A DNA stretch of 64,000 bases, taken from NCBI RefSeq assembly GCF_002257585.1, contig NZ_CP022743.1, positions 2,108,001 to 2,172,000 of the forward strand. The letters are read 5' to 3'. Numbering within the stretch: the stretch's first letter is position 1; every line of letters starts with the position of its first letter. The position numbers and the translations under genes were made by a program. This document shows positions 16,956 to 26,652 of the stretch, piece by piece. Source of the DNA: Mucilaginibacter xinganensis. GTDB lineage: Bacteria > Bacteroidota > Bacteroidia > Sphingobacteriales > Sphingobacteriaceae. The notes beneath the pieces were generated by a model, which was not told the DNA's origin, made no database searches, and saw only the letters and a list, made by a program, of their open reading frames with translations.

Positions 16956-19121
16956 TTAATTTTTGCTCTTTTTTGACGCTTCAATAATTGCGGCCTTATT
17001 TAAAATCCACCCTCCGAATTTATTATTCATAGCCGTTAAGTAGTCAACGTACTGTTTTTGCGAGTTTTTAATAGTTTGGTTAGCCTCAAATACAGCTATC
17101 GTTTTATTTGCAAATAACGACCATTCTTTAGCTTTGTTCAAAGCATCAAGCGGTGGAAGATCTATCAAAATTATATCATACCTTGATCTTAACTGGTCAA
17201 ATTCGTATTGAATTTGTCTTTCATCATTAATTTCAAGCAAAGTAATATCATTTCCGCGGTTACCTAAAATACTTAACTTATTCTCATCTCTTTCAATGTA
17301 TGAACTGGTTCGGAAATAATCCTCGACAAATAATTTTGGTTGAAAATTCCGGGTTATTGACGGGTTATCAAAGTTGCCATCTATTAATAAAACTTTTTTA
17401 TTGATGGATGTGTAGGCATAAGCAAGGCTGGCTGTTATAAGGGTTTTTCCCTCACCTGCACACAAGCTTGTTATCGCTATAACTTTCTCTCCTTTTAATT
17501 CCTGATCAATTTCAAACCTTACAGATCGCAGCAACTCTTTAAACTGCAGCATTTTATTGCGATTTTCAACTTCCCAAAGTTTAGTCAGGTCCGGCTTAGG
17601 ACCTTTTATTACATTTAATGAGCCCAGTAACGGTAATTGTGTGCGGGCTACCAGGTTTGCAGGTTCTCTTACGCTATCATCAAGGTAAAACAAGATAAAC
17701 AATGTCATTAAACATAAAAACATGCTAACCATTGCGCTAAGCGCAATAAGCAGCATTTTTTTTGACGGCTGTGCAATATCGGGTGTTGCAGGTTCAACCT
17801 GCATTAATCTGATTGAAAACTTTGATTGAAGGTTGGTAGCATTGTACCTGTTTAATACATCAAGATATTCCTTGCTTGCAATATCAATATCAAATTCAAA
17901 CCTTTTTACTGTGGCATCCAACGGTACCAGCTTTTCAAATTTTGCATTAAGATCATTTAATTCCCGGTTGATGGATTTTTCGCTGTACTTCGCCAAGTCC
18001 CTTGATACTTCTAAGGTTTGTGCCTGCAACACAAGATTGTCTTTACCAACTCTTGGATCAAGGATATATTTATCAGAAGTACTGTGCAACCTGCTTACCA
18101 ATTCATTCTGTAACGAATCAACGACAGGTTTAAATTTGGGGTTAAAGCCGCTATGAACATAGTCGTCGTTCGCCGCAACAAGCTGCTGATTTGTTGTTGC
18201 TATTTCCGTATTGTTTTGATTTACAGATGATTCTATGTATTTTCTACTCTTAGGGTCGAATTTCGAAAACACATTTTGCAGTGCACCTTCGTTAGCTGCA
18301 AGGTTTCTTTGGTTCTCCAGTTTTTTGTCAGTATAAGCTAATATCTGTGCAAATATTGTTTTGGACTGATCCTCCAAATTCAAAATACCATTTTTTATTT
18401 TGTATTGCTGCAGCTCGTCTTTTTTCTGATTTAGCGAGTTTCTCTTCTCATCCAAAAGGGTCGATAAGAAATCAACTGCGTTTGATTCATTCTTTTTTAT
18501 GTTTACAGAATAATACTCAATAAATTCCTTAGCAAGTATATTCACAACAAATGCCGACAGCTGGGGGTTCTCTGATGTGAAGGTTATGGATATAAAGTCA
18601 CTTTCCTCTTCACGCGCTATATCAAGGTATTTTCTTAACGAACGCTCATCGTAATGCATAGAAATGAGCAGTTGGTTTAGCCCGTTTTCATCTTTATTGT
18701 ATAAAGATAAGGGCTCACCATTTACCAGTTTTGCCCTGTAAACCCCAAGTGCGTGCTGCACGGCTGCGGGACTAAGGTTTTTAAAGTCGTGATTGAGTGT
18801 TCTGAAAGGAGATTTGCTGCTTAAATCGTGAATAATCAGTTGGTACGATACCTGGTCAATCAGCTTTTTTAATTTGATGATTTCCATCAAATTACTGAAC
18901 TCCCTGTTTATCTGGTCTGATTGCGCGTTAGGGCCGTTGTCTTTATCCAGCAAATGTGTTGATGCATCAACTATCCCGGTGGCTATTTGCGTACGGGAAA
19001 CGTATTCATCAGGAAGATTTTTGACATAAAAATAGGATGCTACCATTGCTGCTATAACAATTGCAGCTATCACATATTTATATTTATTTAAAAGTTTAAA
19101 ATACCCGGATATTTCCATCAA
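16956..19121 (-). CDS. Wzc/GumC-like polysaccharide co-polymerase with fused CpsD-type ATPase domain
   Basis: A 721-residue inner-membrane protein controlling chain length. It starts with a cytoplasmic tip and TM1 (about 15-32), then a Wzz domain and a long coiled-coil periplasmic region to about 450. TM2 follows (about 455-478), then a BY-kinase-like domain with Walker A SLCAGEGKT (about 552-560), Walker A' VLLIDGNFDN and Walker B IILIDLPPL. The C-terminus (ASKKSKN) has no tyrosine cluster, so the usual autophosphorylation tail is absent. The start lies 2 nt past the TolC-like stop, so the genes are tightly coupled. Family assignment is firm; kinase activity is doubtful. Confidence 0.9.
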   Translation of the reverse strand: MMEISGYFKLLNKYKYVIAAIVIAAMVASYFYVKNLPDEYVSRTQIATGIVDASTHLLDKDNGPNAQSDQINREFSNLMEIIKLKKLIDQVSYQLIIHDLSSKSPFRTLNHDFKNLSPAAVQHALGVYRAKLVNGEPLSLYNKDENGLNQLLISMHYDERSLRKYLDIAREEESDFISITFTSENPQLSAFVVNILAKEFIEYYSVNIKKNESNAVDFLSTLLDEKRNSLNQKKDELQQYKIKNGILNLEDQSKTIFAQILAYTDKKLENQRNLAANEGALQNVFSKFDPKSRKYIESSVNQNNTEIATTNQQLVAANDDYVHSGFNPKFKPVVDSLQNELVSRLHSTSDKYILDPRVGKDNLVLQAQTLEVSRDLAKYSEKSINRELNDLNAKFEKLVPLDATVKRFEFDIDIASKEYLDVLNRYNATNLQSKFSIRLMQVEPATPDIAQPSKKMLLIALSAMVSMFLCLMTLFILFYLDDSVREPANLVARTQLPLLGSLNVIKGPKPDLTKLWEVENRNKMLQFKELLRSVRFEIDQELKGEKVIAITSLCAGEGKTLITASLAYAYTSINKKVLLIDGNFDNPSITRNFQPKLFVEDYFRTSSYIERDENKLSILGNRGNDITLLEINDERQIQYEFDQLRSRYDIILIDLPPLDALNKAKEWSLFANKTIAVFEANQTIKNSQKQYVDYLTAMNNKFGGWILNKAAIIEASKKSKN

Positions 19122-19122
19122 T

Positions 19123-19803
19123 CTATTTAATACTCTCCAATTTGTCCCCTATAAGCTCCTCAAGGTTAGTTTTAGCAGTGAAAACATTCAGCTCTGCTTG
19201 TATCCTAAATGAGTTTTGATTGTAAAGATTGTTTAACGACTCGTTATAAGTTATAAATGGTGTTTCGCCTTTTTCAAAAGTGTATTTCAGGTTTTTCGTA
19301 GCAGTTTCAGCATTTGTTACAGCGGTAACCTTATTTCTAAGATCGGCCTGGGCTGCTAAATAAGCGAAATATGAACGCTTTATCTGCGCTTCAAGCGTCA
19401 GCGAGTATTCTTCCTGTTGAAATTCTGCAATTTTAACAGCCTCGCGTGCATTATGAATTGTGTACGGCCTTTCAAAAAGCGAACCTAAACTTACAGAAGC
19501 TACCAGTTGATAACCTTTGAAAATAGTTGGCTGGGTTATATTGATTGATGATTGCGGACTATAAATGTATGATGCGCTGAAAGCTTCGAGCCAGCTAAAA
19601 CTAGCCTGATGAAAAGTGCTCCTGGCAATTTCAACCTGCTTTTGTTTTACCTTAATTTCCGGATAGTTTTTCTTTGCCGCAGCAATTAACTTTTCGAGAT
19701 AAGGGTAGGATAGGTCTTTAAAAAGGCTCTCCTGAGCGTATAAATTACTGGCCGAAATTGAAATAAGTAGAGAGAGGCAAATAATCTTTAATTTGTTATT
19801 CAT
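19123..19803 (-). CDS. Half-size TolC-like outer-membrane efflux protein
   Basis: A 226-residue exported protein. The start at 19803 gives a good signal peptide (MNNKLKIICLSLLISISASNLYA); the longer frame to 19872 would run into the sugar-transferase gene. The remainder reads as one alpha-helical TolC repeat: AKKNYPEIKVKQKQVEIARS, a beta stretch, then paired helices ending NSFRIQAELNVFTAKTNLEELIG. Canonical TolC proteins are about twice as long and contain two such repeats, so this one must assemble with more subunits or serve another role. It may stand in for a Wza-type exporter, which is not seen in the locus. Its first ~100 codons are also present in the inverted copy near 27.7-28.0 kb. 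Confidence 0.75.
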   Translation of the reverse strand: MNNKLKIICLSLLISISASNLYAQESLFKDLSYPYLEKLIAAAKKNYPEIKVKQKQVEIARSTFHQASFSWLEAFSASYIYSPQSSINITQPTIFKGYQLVASVSLGSLFERPYTIHNAREAVKIAEFQQEEYSLTLEAQIKRSYFAYLAAQADLRNKVTAVTNAETATKNLKYTFEKGETPFITYNESLNNLYNQNSFRIQAELNVFTAKTNLEELIGDKLESIK

Positions 19804-19808
19804 TTTAT

Positions 19809-20897
19809 TTACACTTTTTCTTTCTGAAAAACTGCCGGTACCGTTCTTATAAGGATTTTCCAATCGAGCCAAAAAGAATAGTTTTGAGCGTAAAAGTTAT
19901 CTAATTTCTTTCGTTCACGTTCAGACATATCTGCTTTTCCACGCTTGGTTATTTGCCACAAACCGGTTAAACCGGCAGGCCCCAAAAAACGCATTGACCA
20001 CTCGTTTGATGTAAGCATTTCTGCTTCATAAACGGGTAATGGCCGGTTACCAACTAATGACATATCCCCCAATAAAATGTTAAACAGTTGAGGTAATTCA
20101 TCGAGGCTCGAATTTCGTAAAAATTTGCCGAGTTTGGTAACCCGAGGATCGTCTTTAATTTTAACAAATGCAGCTTTTGTGCCTCCATCCTCATTTGCGT
20201 ACTGATTTTGTGTTGATAACTCAATTAATAACTTATCTGCATCGGTACGCATCGACCTGAATTTATAAAAATCAAATACTTTATAACCTGTGCCTACGCG
20301 TTTGCTTTTGTAAATAACCGGGCCTTTTGAGCCCAATTTAATGGCAATAACAACAATAAGCATAATGGGCGACAACCCCAGGATCATACAGCCCGAAATA
20401 AAGAGATCCATAAATCGCTTCCCAACCGGCATCCTGTAAGTAGTGTCAACATCCTGAGAGATATCAACCAGTTTGGGTTTTATTAATTTAAACTTCACCA
20501 AAAAATTCAGCCGCTCGCGCAAATCCGACATGGAAAAGGGGTAAATGTAAAAATCATGCACTTTGAGTTGCATAGCTTTTAATTTTAACGACTTATCATT
20601 GTTGGTTGACATTAACACAATGATTATTCCGTTAAAAAGAGGGTTTGATTTTATTTGCTTTACAAAATCAAAGCATGCTCCATTTTCGTCAACCTCCAAT
20701 AAAATTATTTCAGGCAGCGTTAAAATGGATTGGTTACCCAAATACTCTTCAAGTTTTTGAAGGTTATCGTTGTAAGTAATTTGGAAATATGAGTTGAGCT
20801 CAGCTGCCACCAAATCCTTCAAAGCTAAACCAGCATATGCTATTTGGGTATGTGAGCCTGCGTTCTCATTCCACTCAGTTGCTATGTGATTCGTCAT
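19809..20897 (-). CDS. Initiating sugar transferase with degenerate receiver-like N-terminal domain
   Basis: A 362-residue protein. Residues ~155-362 are a bacterial sugar transferase (polyprenyl-phosphate hexose-1-phosphate transferase): PVGKRFMDL, a hydrophobic hairpin, FYKFRSM, KDDPRVTKLGKFLR, SSLDELPQLFNIL and GDMSLVGNRP. It starts repeat-unit synthesis on undecaprenyl phosphate. Residues ~10-130 look like a response-regulator receiver fold in which the phosphoacceptor Asp position reads Glu (EIILLEVDENG); the terminal YPF resembles the usual KPF. The usual N-terminal membrane helices are replaced by this domain. The start lies 23 nt inside the preceding response-regulator gene, so the two are probably co-translated. 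An almost identical copy lies at 26630. Confidence 0.88.
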   Translation of the reverse strand: MTNHIATEWNENAGSHTQIAYAGLALKDLVAAELNSYFQITYNDNLQKLEEYLGNQSILTLPEIILLEVDENGACFDFVKQIKSNPLFNGIIIVLMSTNNDKSLKLKAMQLKVHDFYIYPFSMSDLRERLNFLVKFKLIKPKLVDISQDVDTTYRMPVGKRFMDLFISGCMILGLSPIMLIVVIAIKLGSKGPVIYKSKRVGTGYKVFDFYKFRSMRTDADKLLIELSTQNQYANEDGGTKAAFVKIKDDPRVTKLGKFLRNSSLDELPQLFNILLGDMSLVGNRPLPVYEAEMLTSNEWSMRFLGPAGLTGLWQITKRGKADMSERERKKLDNFYAQNYSFWLDWKILIRTVPAVFQKEKV

Positions 20898-21264
20898 AAA
20901 TACTTAATACTTGATTGATGGCTGATTTTAAAGAAGTAGGATTAAACGGTTTCGGCATATAAGCATCTACCTGGAAAGGCATTTTACTAACCTGGAGATC
21001 TAAATCATGAGCTGCAGACAGCATTATTATCGGAATGTCACGAAAAAGGCCGCTGATTTTAACGTTTTTGATAAATGATTGTCCGTCGAAATAGGGCATC
21101 TGTAAATCTGAGATAATTAATTCAGGTATATTTCCATCTTCAAGCCATGAGAATGCATCTATTCCATTATTCCTGACAACTATTTCATAGTCTTTTGAGA
21201 GAATAAAGTTTAGGAGCTTTAAAATACTTAAGTCATCATCAACAATCAGTATTCTTTTTTTCAT
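20875..21264 (-). CDS. Stand-alone response regulator (receiver domain only)
   Basis: A 129-residue CheY-like receiver with all key residues: the acidic pair in ILIVDDDLS, the phosphoacceptor Asp in ISDLQMPYFDG (near residue 54), the Ser of IIMLSA and the Lys of PKPF (near 107). There is no output domain. It overlaps the initiating sugar transferase gene, which has its own receiver-like domain, so it likely gates exopolysaccharide initiation, perhaps by hetero-dimerising with that domain (inference). No kinase gene is adjacent. Confidence 0.9.
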   Translation of the reverse strand: MKKRILIVDDDLSILKLLNFILSKDYEIVVRNNGIDAFSWLEDGNIPELIISDLQMPYFDGQSFIKNVKISGLFRDIPIIMLSAAHDLDLQVSKMPFQVDAYMPKPFNPTSLKSAINQVLSIYDESHSN

Positions 21265-21504
21265 GTGCTATTCTGATACTATAAAATTACCCTGATTACG
21301 TATTTCCAAGTGAAAAGGTTTGAAAAATTGAGTATTTGATTCATTATTTATTGACGGATGCCATTAAATCCGCACAGGTATCTTCAAAAAGTTTTAATTT
21401 CTATTAATACTTTATAAAAATAATCAATTGCAAATAAATTCGAGTGATTATTAAAAGTTTTTTAAACTATACATTATGAGACAGATATCTTTAATTTTAT
21501 TTTT

Positions 21505-22293
21505 TTATGGACGAAAGCCATGTTTGAAATTGAAGAATTCAGGATTATTAACTGTCTCCGCGTCCCAAAACGTAATTTTATCTGCCAACGTATTGCCTGC
21601 AACGCTGGCAACATACTGATCGTTTAAATTAAAGCTGCTGATGAGGCAGTCTTTTTCTGAAGCTATTACACCTTCGTGCACATCGTATGTTCCGTCAAGG
21701 GAAGGTAATAGCCGAAGGTCGCAGTCCAGCCCTTGTGCAGTAGCCTTTGTAATAGCTTCCTTACGCGTCCACATTGTGAAGAAACGGCTTGCCGGTTCGG
21801 CTTTATTTATATCATTAATTTCGTCTACACTAAAATTATCAGCCAAGACCTCATTAAAGCCAAACGATTGATTTATGAACTCAATGTCCGCCCCGATTGC
21901 TGAATCAGAAACAGCCAGCAATATCGCGTCGGCAGAGTGTGACATATTATATTCTAACTTCAAAGGGGGTATATTTTTCACCTGGGGTTTGTTATTCTTT
22001 CCGGCCGAAAATTGAATAGCTGCCGGCATTAGGTTTAAGTATTTCCCCAAAATCATCCTTAATATAATCCGGCTGATAATATATCTGTTACGATCTTTTA
22101 ATTGATAAAATCGGTTAGCTCTCAACACTTCATCAGGGGAAATAATTGAAAAAAAGTCGGCCATTAAATGCAGGTTTGCGCTAACCCCAATTTTCCAAAC
22201 GTCAATATCGGCATTAATCTTAAAGTTACATCCGCTGTAATTAAGCCAGGTTATATCCTTTAAATACCGATTGGTGATTTTAATTGCCCCCAT
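21505..22293 (-). CDS. Sfp-type 4'-phosphopantetheinyl transferase
   Basis: A 262-residue enzyme expected to convert apo carrier proteins to their holo form. Sfp-family motifs are visible: NMSHSADAI near residue 112, the Mg-binding GADIEF near 132, and WTRKEAITKA near 165-175. The full length is Sfp-like rather than AcpS-like. It lies 21 bases downstream of the truncated NRPS and probably serves the PCP/ACP domains of this locus. A frameshifted copy lies at 25242-26025 on the other strand. Confidence 0.9.
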   Translation of the reverse strand: MGAIKITNRYLKDITWLNYSGCNFKINADIDVWKIGVSANLHLMADFFSIISPDEVLRANRFYQLKDRNRYIISRIILRMILGKYLNLMPAAIQFSAGKNNKPQVKNIPPLKLEYNMSHSADAILLAVSDSAIGADIEFINQSFGFNEVLADNFSVDEINDINKAEPASRFFTMWTRKEAITKATAQGLDCDLRLLPSLDGTYDVHEGVIASEKDCLISSFNLNDQYVASVAGNTLADKITFWDAETVNNPEFFNFKHGFRP

Positions 22294-22314
22294 TTTTGTT
22301 AAACGATGGGCAAT

Positions 22315-23823
22315 TTACCTTTTTACAGCATCATCCAAACATTTTTGCAACACCTTTGCAAATACCTTATCATTTGGTGATTTAAATATGGTATTGTGTT
22401 CACCCGGAATTTTGTGAATATTAACACCTTTTAAGGCATACGGCTTCCATCCGAGGTATTCAAAATCATCCATATAAAAAGTTTTGTTTTCAGCACGGAA
22501 AACGTCCACTGCAATATTATAAGGTGTTAATTGGTAACGTTTTTCAGCGAAGTTATTCATTTCATCTATTTTGTTTGAATAACCAAAAAAACCTTCCTGG
22601 TTTTGCTCCTTGCCATATCTTAATTTCCAATAAGCACGTATCAGCCGCCGTTTTATCGATGTCCGCTTATCGTTTACAGTATCTTTTAGGCCATTTTTAG
22701 AAGTAATGGCATATTTTATTTTATCCTTAAAAAAGCGGCCCCTTTTTAAAACTTTTGTAATGGGGGCATCATAGTGCGGTGTTCGGTATGCATAAGTATC
22801 AAACATAGCCAGCATTTTAACTTCTTTACCCAATGCCTCCAATTGTTTCGCCATTTCGAAGGCAATTATACCACCGAACGAGTAACCAGCCAATGCATAA
22901 GGTCCTGCCGGGTTTTGCTGCAGAATTGAGTTTATGTAGTGTTCGGCTATTTCTTCAATGCTGGTTAGTGGTTCTTCCACACCGTCAAGCCCTTTTGCCT
23001 GTAATCCGAAAACCGGTTGCTCAGGCGACATATTCATGGCCAGGGTATTAAACAATAATATATTTAAACCAGCTCCGTGAACCATATATAATGGCATTTT
23101 GCTTCCTTTGGGTTTTATGGGTACCAGTGAATCCCAGGTTATTGATTTGCCGTCCATTTGGAGCAATAATGCCAGTTTTTCAACAGTGGAGGTTTCAAAT
23201 AACGCGGCTAACGGCAAACGTTTTCCTGTTTCCTTTTCAATGCGCGTCATTACCTGTACAGCAATAAGCGAGTGGCCGCCCAATTCAAAAAAATTATCAT
23301 AGACGCCAATTTTCTCAACTCCAAGGTATTCCGCCCAAATGTCAGCAACCATTTTTTCGATGTCAGTACGTGGCGGAACATATCCATGGCCGGCATCCAC
23401 GTTGGATACACCGTACTTCGCTAACGCTTTTTTATCTACTTTCCCGTTAGGTGTTAACGGCATTTCCGGAATGATGATAAAATTGTCCGGTACCATATAG
23501 TCCGGAACAGCATTTTTTAATGACTCCTTCCAGGCTTGTATCTGTGCTGATTCGCTTAACATTACATTGGTGCTTTTAACAACAACAAATGCTACCAGTT
23601 TGTCAATTCCAAAATTATCCGGGCGCGAAATAACTACCGCTTCTTTAATATTCGTCCCGTTTACAAGCTGGTACTCAATTTCGCCGGTTTCAATACGATA
23701 TCCCCTTATTTTTACCTGAGCATCAACACGGCCCAGGCACTCAATTTCACCATTCGGCATAAATCTCCCCAAATCGCCGGTGTTGTACATTTTTGCGCCT
23801 GGTATTTTTGGTACAATACTGCC
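22315..23823 (-). CDS. NRPS C-terminal part: adenylation (end) - carrier - thioesterase, truncated
   Basis: Only the last ~500 residues of an NRPS are present: A-domain motifs A7 (YNTGDLGRF), A8 (IRGYRIETGE) and A10 (NGKVDKKAL), a PCP (FFELGGHSL) and a type I TE (GYSFGG, late GEHN). The frame stays open to 24030, but everything upstream of ~23823 is the reverse complement of the same gene, so those N-terminal residues are not native. The A domain is therefore cut in its second half at the centre of the inverted repeat. The specificity positions are lost. The TE is very close to that of the NRPS at 8011-10665, suggesting duplication of a shared A-PCP-TE cassette. Confidence 0.88.
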   Translation of the reverse strand, partial: GSIVPKIPGAKMYNTGDLGRFMPNGEIECLGRVDAQVKIRGYRIETGEIEYQLVNGTNIKEAVVISRPDNFGIDKLVAFVVVKSTNVMLSESAQIQAWKESLKNAVPDYMVPDNFIIIPEMPLTPNGKVDKKALAKYGVSNVDAGHGYVPPRTDIEKMVADIWAEYLGVEKIGVYDNFFELGGHSLIAVQVMTRIEKETGKRLPLAALFETSTVEKLALLLQMDGKSITWDSLVPIKPKGSKMPLYMVHGAGLNILLFNTLAMNMSPEQPVFGLQAKGLDGVEEPLTSIEEIAEHYINSILQQNPAGPYALAGYSFGGIIAFEMAKQLEALGKEVKMLAMFDTYAYRTPHYDAPITKVLKRGRFFKDKIKYAITSKNGLKDTVNDKRTSIKRRLIRAYWKLRYGKEQNQEGFFGYSNKIDEMNNFAEKRYQLTPYNIAVDVFRAENKTFYMDDFEYLGWKPYALKGVNIHKIPGEHNTIFKSPNDKVFAKVLQKCLDDAVKR

Positions 23824-23824
23824 A

Positions 23825-25220
23825 ATTGAGTGCCTGGCCGTGTTGTGCTCAGGTAAAAATAAGGGATATCGTATTGAAACCGGCGAAATTGAGTACCAGC
23901 TTGTAAACGGACGAATTAAAGAAGCGGTAGTTATTCGCCCCGGATAATTTTGGAATTGACAAACTGGTACATTTGTTGTTAAAAGCACAATTAATGTAAG
24001 CGAATCACACAGATACAGCTGGAAGATCATTAAAAAATGCTGTTCGGACTATGGTACCGGACAATTTTATCATCATTCCGAAATGCCGTAACACTAACGG
24101 GAAAGAAAAAAAAAGCGTTACGAAGACGGTGTATCCAACGTGGATGCCGGCATGGATATGTTCCGCCAGTACTGACATCGAAAAAATGGTTGCTGACATT
24201 TGGGCGGAATACCTTGGAGTTGAGAAATTGGCGTCTATGATAATTTTTTGAATTGGGCGGCCACTCGCTTATTGCTGTACAGGTAATGACGCGCATTGAA
24301 AAGGAAACAGGAAAACGTTTGCCGTTAGCCGCGTTATTTGAAACCTCCACTGTTGAAAAACTGCATTATTGCTCCAAAATGGACGGCAAATCAATAACCT
24401 GGGATTCACTGGTACCCATAAAACCCAAAGGAAGCAAAATGCCATTATATATGGTTCACGGAGCTGGTTTAAATATATTATTGTTTAATACCTGGCCATG
24501 AATATGTCGCCTGAGCAACCGGTTTTCGGATTACAGGCAAAAGGGCTTGACGGTGTGGAAGAACCACTAACCAGCATTGAAGAAATAGCCGAACACTACA
24601 TAAACTCAATTCTGCAGCAAAAACCCGGCAGGACCTTATGCATTGGCTGGTTACTCGTTCGGTGGTATAATTGCCTTCGAAATGGCGAAACAATTGGAGG
24701 CATTGGGTAAAGAAGTTAAAATGCTGGCTATGTTTGATACTTATGCATACCGAACACCGCACTATGATGCCCCCATTACAAAAGTTTTAAAAAAGGGGCC
24801 GCTTTTTTAAGGATAAAATAAAATATGCCATTACTTCTAAAAATGGCCTAAAGATACTGTAAACGATAAGCGGACATCGATAAAACGGCGGCTGATACGT
24901 GCTTATTGGAAATTAGATATGGCAAGGAGCAAAACCAGGAAGGTTTTTTTGGTTATTCAAACAAAATAGATGAAATGAATAACTTCGCTGAAAAACGTTA
25001 CCAATTAACACCTTATAATATTGCAGTGGACGTTTTCCGTGCTGAAAACAAAACTTTTTATATGGATGATTTTGAATACCTCGGATGGAAGCCGTATGCC
25101 TTAAAAGGTGTTAATATTCACAAAATTCCGGGTGAACACAATACCATATTTAAATCACCAAATGATAAGGTATTTGCAAAGGTGTTGCAAAAATGTTTGG
25201 ATGATGCTGTAAAAAGGTAA
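23825..25220 (+). pseudogene. Frameshifted inverted copy of the truncated NRPS (A end - PCP - TE)
   Basis: Copy of 22315-23745 in the opposite orientation. Readable blocks include DIEKMVADIWAEYLGVE, GGHSLIAVQVMT and the final TE segment (24906-25220, 104 residues), each in a different frame because of single-base deletions. The TE nucleophile region is split. It cannot make an intact protein as written. Treat it as a sequence duplicate, not a separate gene, until the repeat is verified. Confidence 0.9.
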
Positions 25221-25241
25221 ATTGCCCATCGTTTAACAAAA

Positions 25242-26025
25242 ATGGGGGCAATTAAAATCACCAATCGGTATTTAAGGATATAACCTGGCTTAATTACAGC
25301 GGATGTAACTTTAGATTAATGCCGATATTGACGTTTGGAAAATTGGGGTTAGCGCAAACCTGCATTTAATGGCCGACTTTTTTTCAATTATTTCCCTGAT
25401 GAAGTGTTGAGAGCTAACCGATTTTATCAATTAAAAGATCGTAACAGATATATTATCAGCCGGATTATATTAAGGATGATTTTGGGGAAATACTTAAACC
25501 TAATGCCGGCAGCTATTCAATTTTCGGCCGGAAAGAATAACAAACCCCAGGTGAAAAATATACCCCCTTTGAAGTTAGAATATAATATGTCACACTCTGC
25601 CGACGCGATATTGCTGGCTGTTTCTGATTCAGCAATCGGGGCGGACATTGAGTTCATAAATCAATCGTTTGGCTTTAATGAGGTCTTGGTGATAATTTTA
25701 GTGTAGACGAAATTAATGATATAAATAAAGCCGAACCGGCAAGCCGTTTCTTCACAATGTGGACGCGTAAGGAAGCTATTACAAAGGCTACTGCACAAGG
25801 GCTGGACTGCGACCTTCGGCTATTACCTTCCCTTGACGGAACATACGATGTGCACGAAGGTGTAATAGCTTCAGAAAAGACTGCCTCATCAGCAGCTTTA
25901 ATTTAAACGATCAGTATGTTGCCAGCGTTGCAGGCAATACGTTGGCAGATAAAATTACGTTTTGGGACGCGGAGACAGTTAATAATCCTGAATTCTTCAA
26001 TTTCAAACATGGCTTTCGTCCATAA
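25242..26025 (+). pseudogene. Frameshifted inverted copy of the Sfp-type PPTase
   Basis: Starts with the same ATG context as the gene at 22293. It loses frame soon after the start and again near 25685, after SFGFNEVL, and near 25876. The middle block (25404-25685) matches the intact enzyme exactly, including NMSHSADAI and GADIEF. Differences are small deletions. Confidence 0.9.
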
Positions 26026-26262
26026 AAAATAAAATTAAAGATATCTGTCTCATAATGTATAGTTTAAAAAACTTTTAATAATCACTCGAATTTATTTGCA
26101 ATTGATTATTTTTATAAAGTATTAATAGAAATTAAACTTTTTGAAGATACCTGTGCGGATTTAATGGCATCCGTCAATAAATAATGAATCAAATACTCAA
26201 TTTTTCAAACCTTTTCACTTGGAAATACGTAATCAGGGTAATTTATAGTATCAGAATAGCAC

Positions 26263-26652
26263 ATGAAAAAAAAGAATACTGATTGTTGATGATGACTTAA
26301 GTATTTTAAAGCTCCTAAACTTTATTCTCTCAAAAGACTATGAAATAGTTGTCAGGAATAATGGAATAGATGCATTCTCATGGCTTGAAGATGGAAATAT
26401 ACCTGAATTAATTATCTCAGATTTACAGATGCCCTATTTCGACGGACAATCATTTATCAAAAACGTTAAAATCAGCGGCCTTTTTCGTGACATTCCGATA
26501 ATAATGCTGTCTGCAGCTCATGATTTAGATCTCCAGGTTAGTAAAATGCCTTTCCAGGTAGATGCTTATATGCCGAAACCGTTTAATCCTACTTCTTTAA
26601 ATCAGCCATCAATCAAGTATTAAGTATTTATGACGAATCACATAGCAACTGA
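26263..26652 (+). pseudogene. Frameshifted inverted copy of the response regulator
   Basis: The ATG is followed by one extra A in the poly-A run, which shifts the frame at once. The central part matches the intact receiver (MPYFDGQSFIKN), and another small indel lies near 26600. Same length and context as 20875-21264. Confidence 0.9.

Larger units (their letters stand above)
19486..23745. repeat. Left (intact) arm of a 4.2-kb inverted repeat
   Basis: This segment reappears in reverse complement at 23825-27972. It covers the 5' part of the TolC-like gene, the sugar transferase, response regulator and PPTase genes, and most of the truncated NRPS. Genes in this arm have intact frames. A unique loop of about 79 bases (23746-23824) separates the arms. 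The copy is about 110 bp shorter because of many small deletions. Confidence 0.95.

Noticed and set aside
23824..24030. N-terminal ~70 residues of the open frame ending at 22315
   Set aside because: They are translated from the reverse complement of the same gene across the palindrome centre and match no NRPS sequence.
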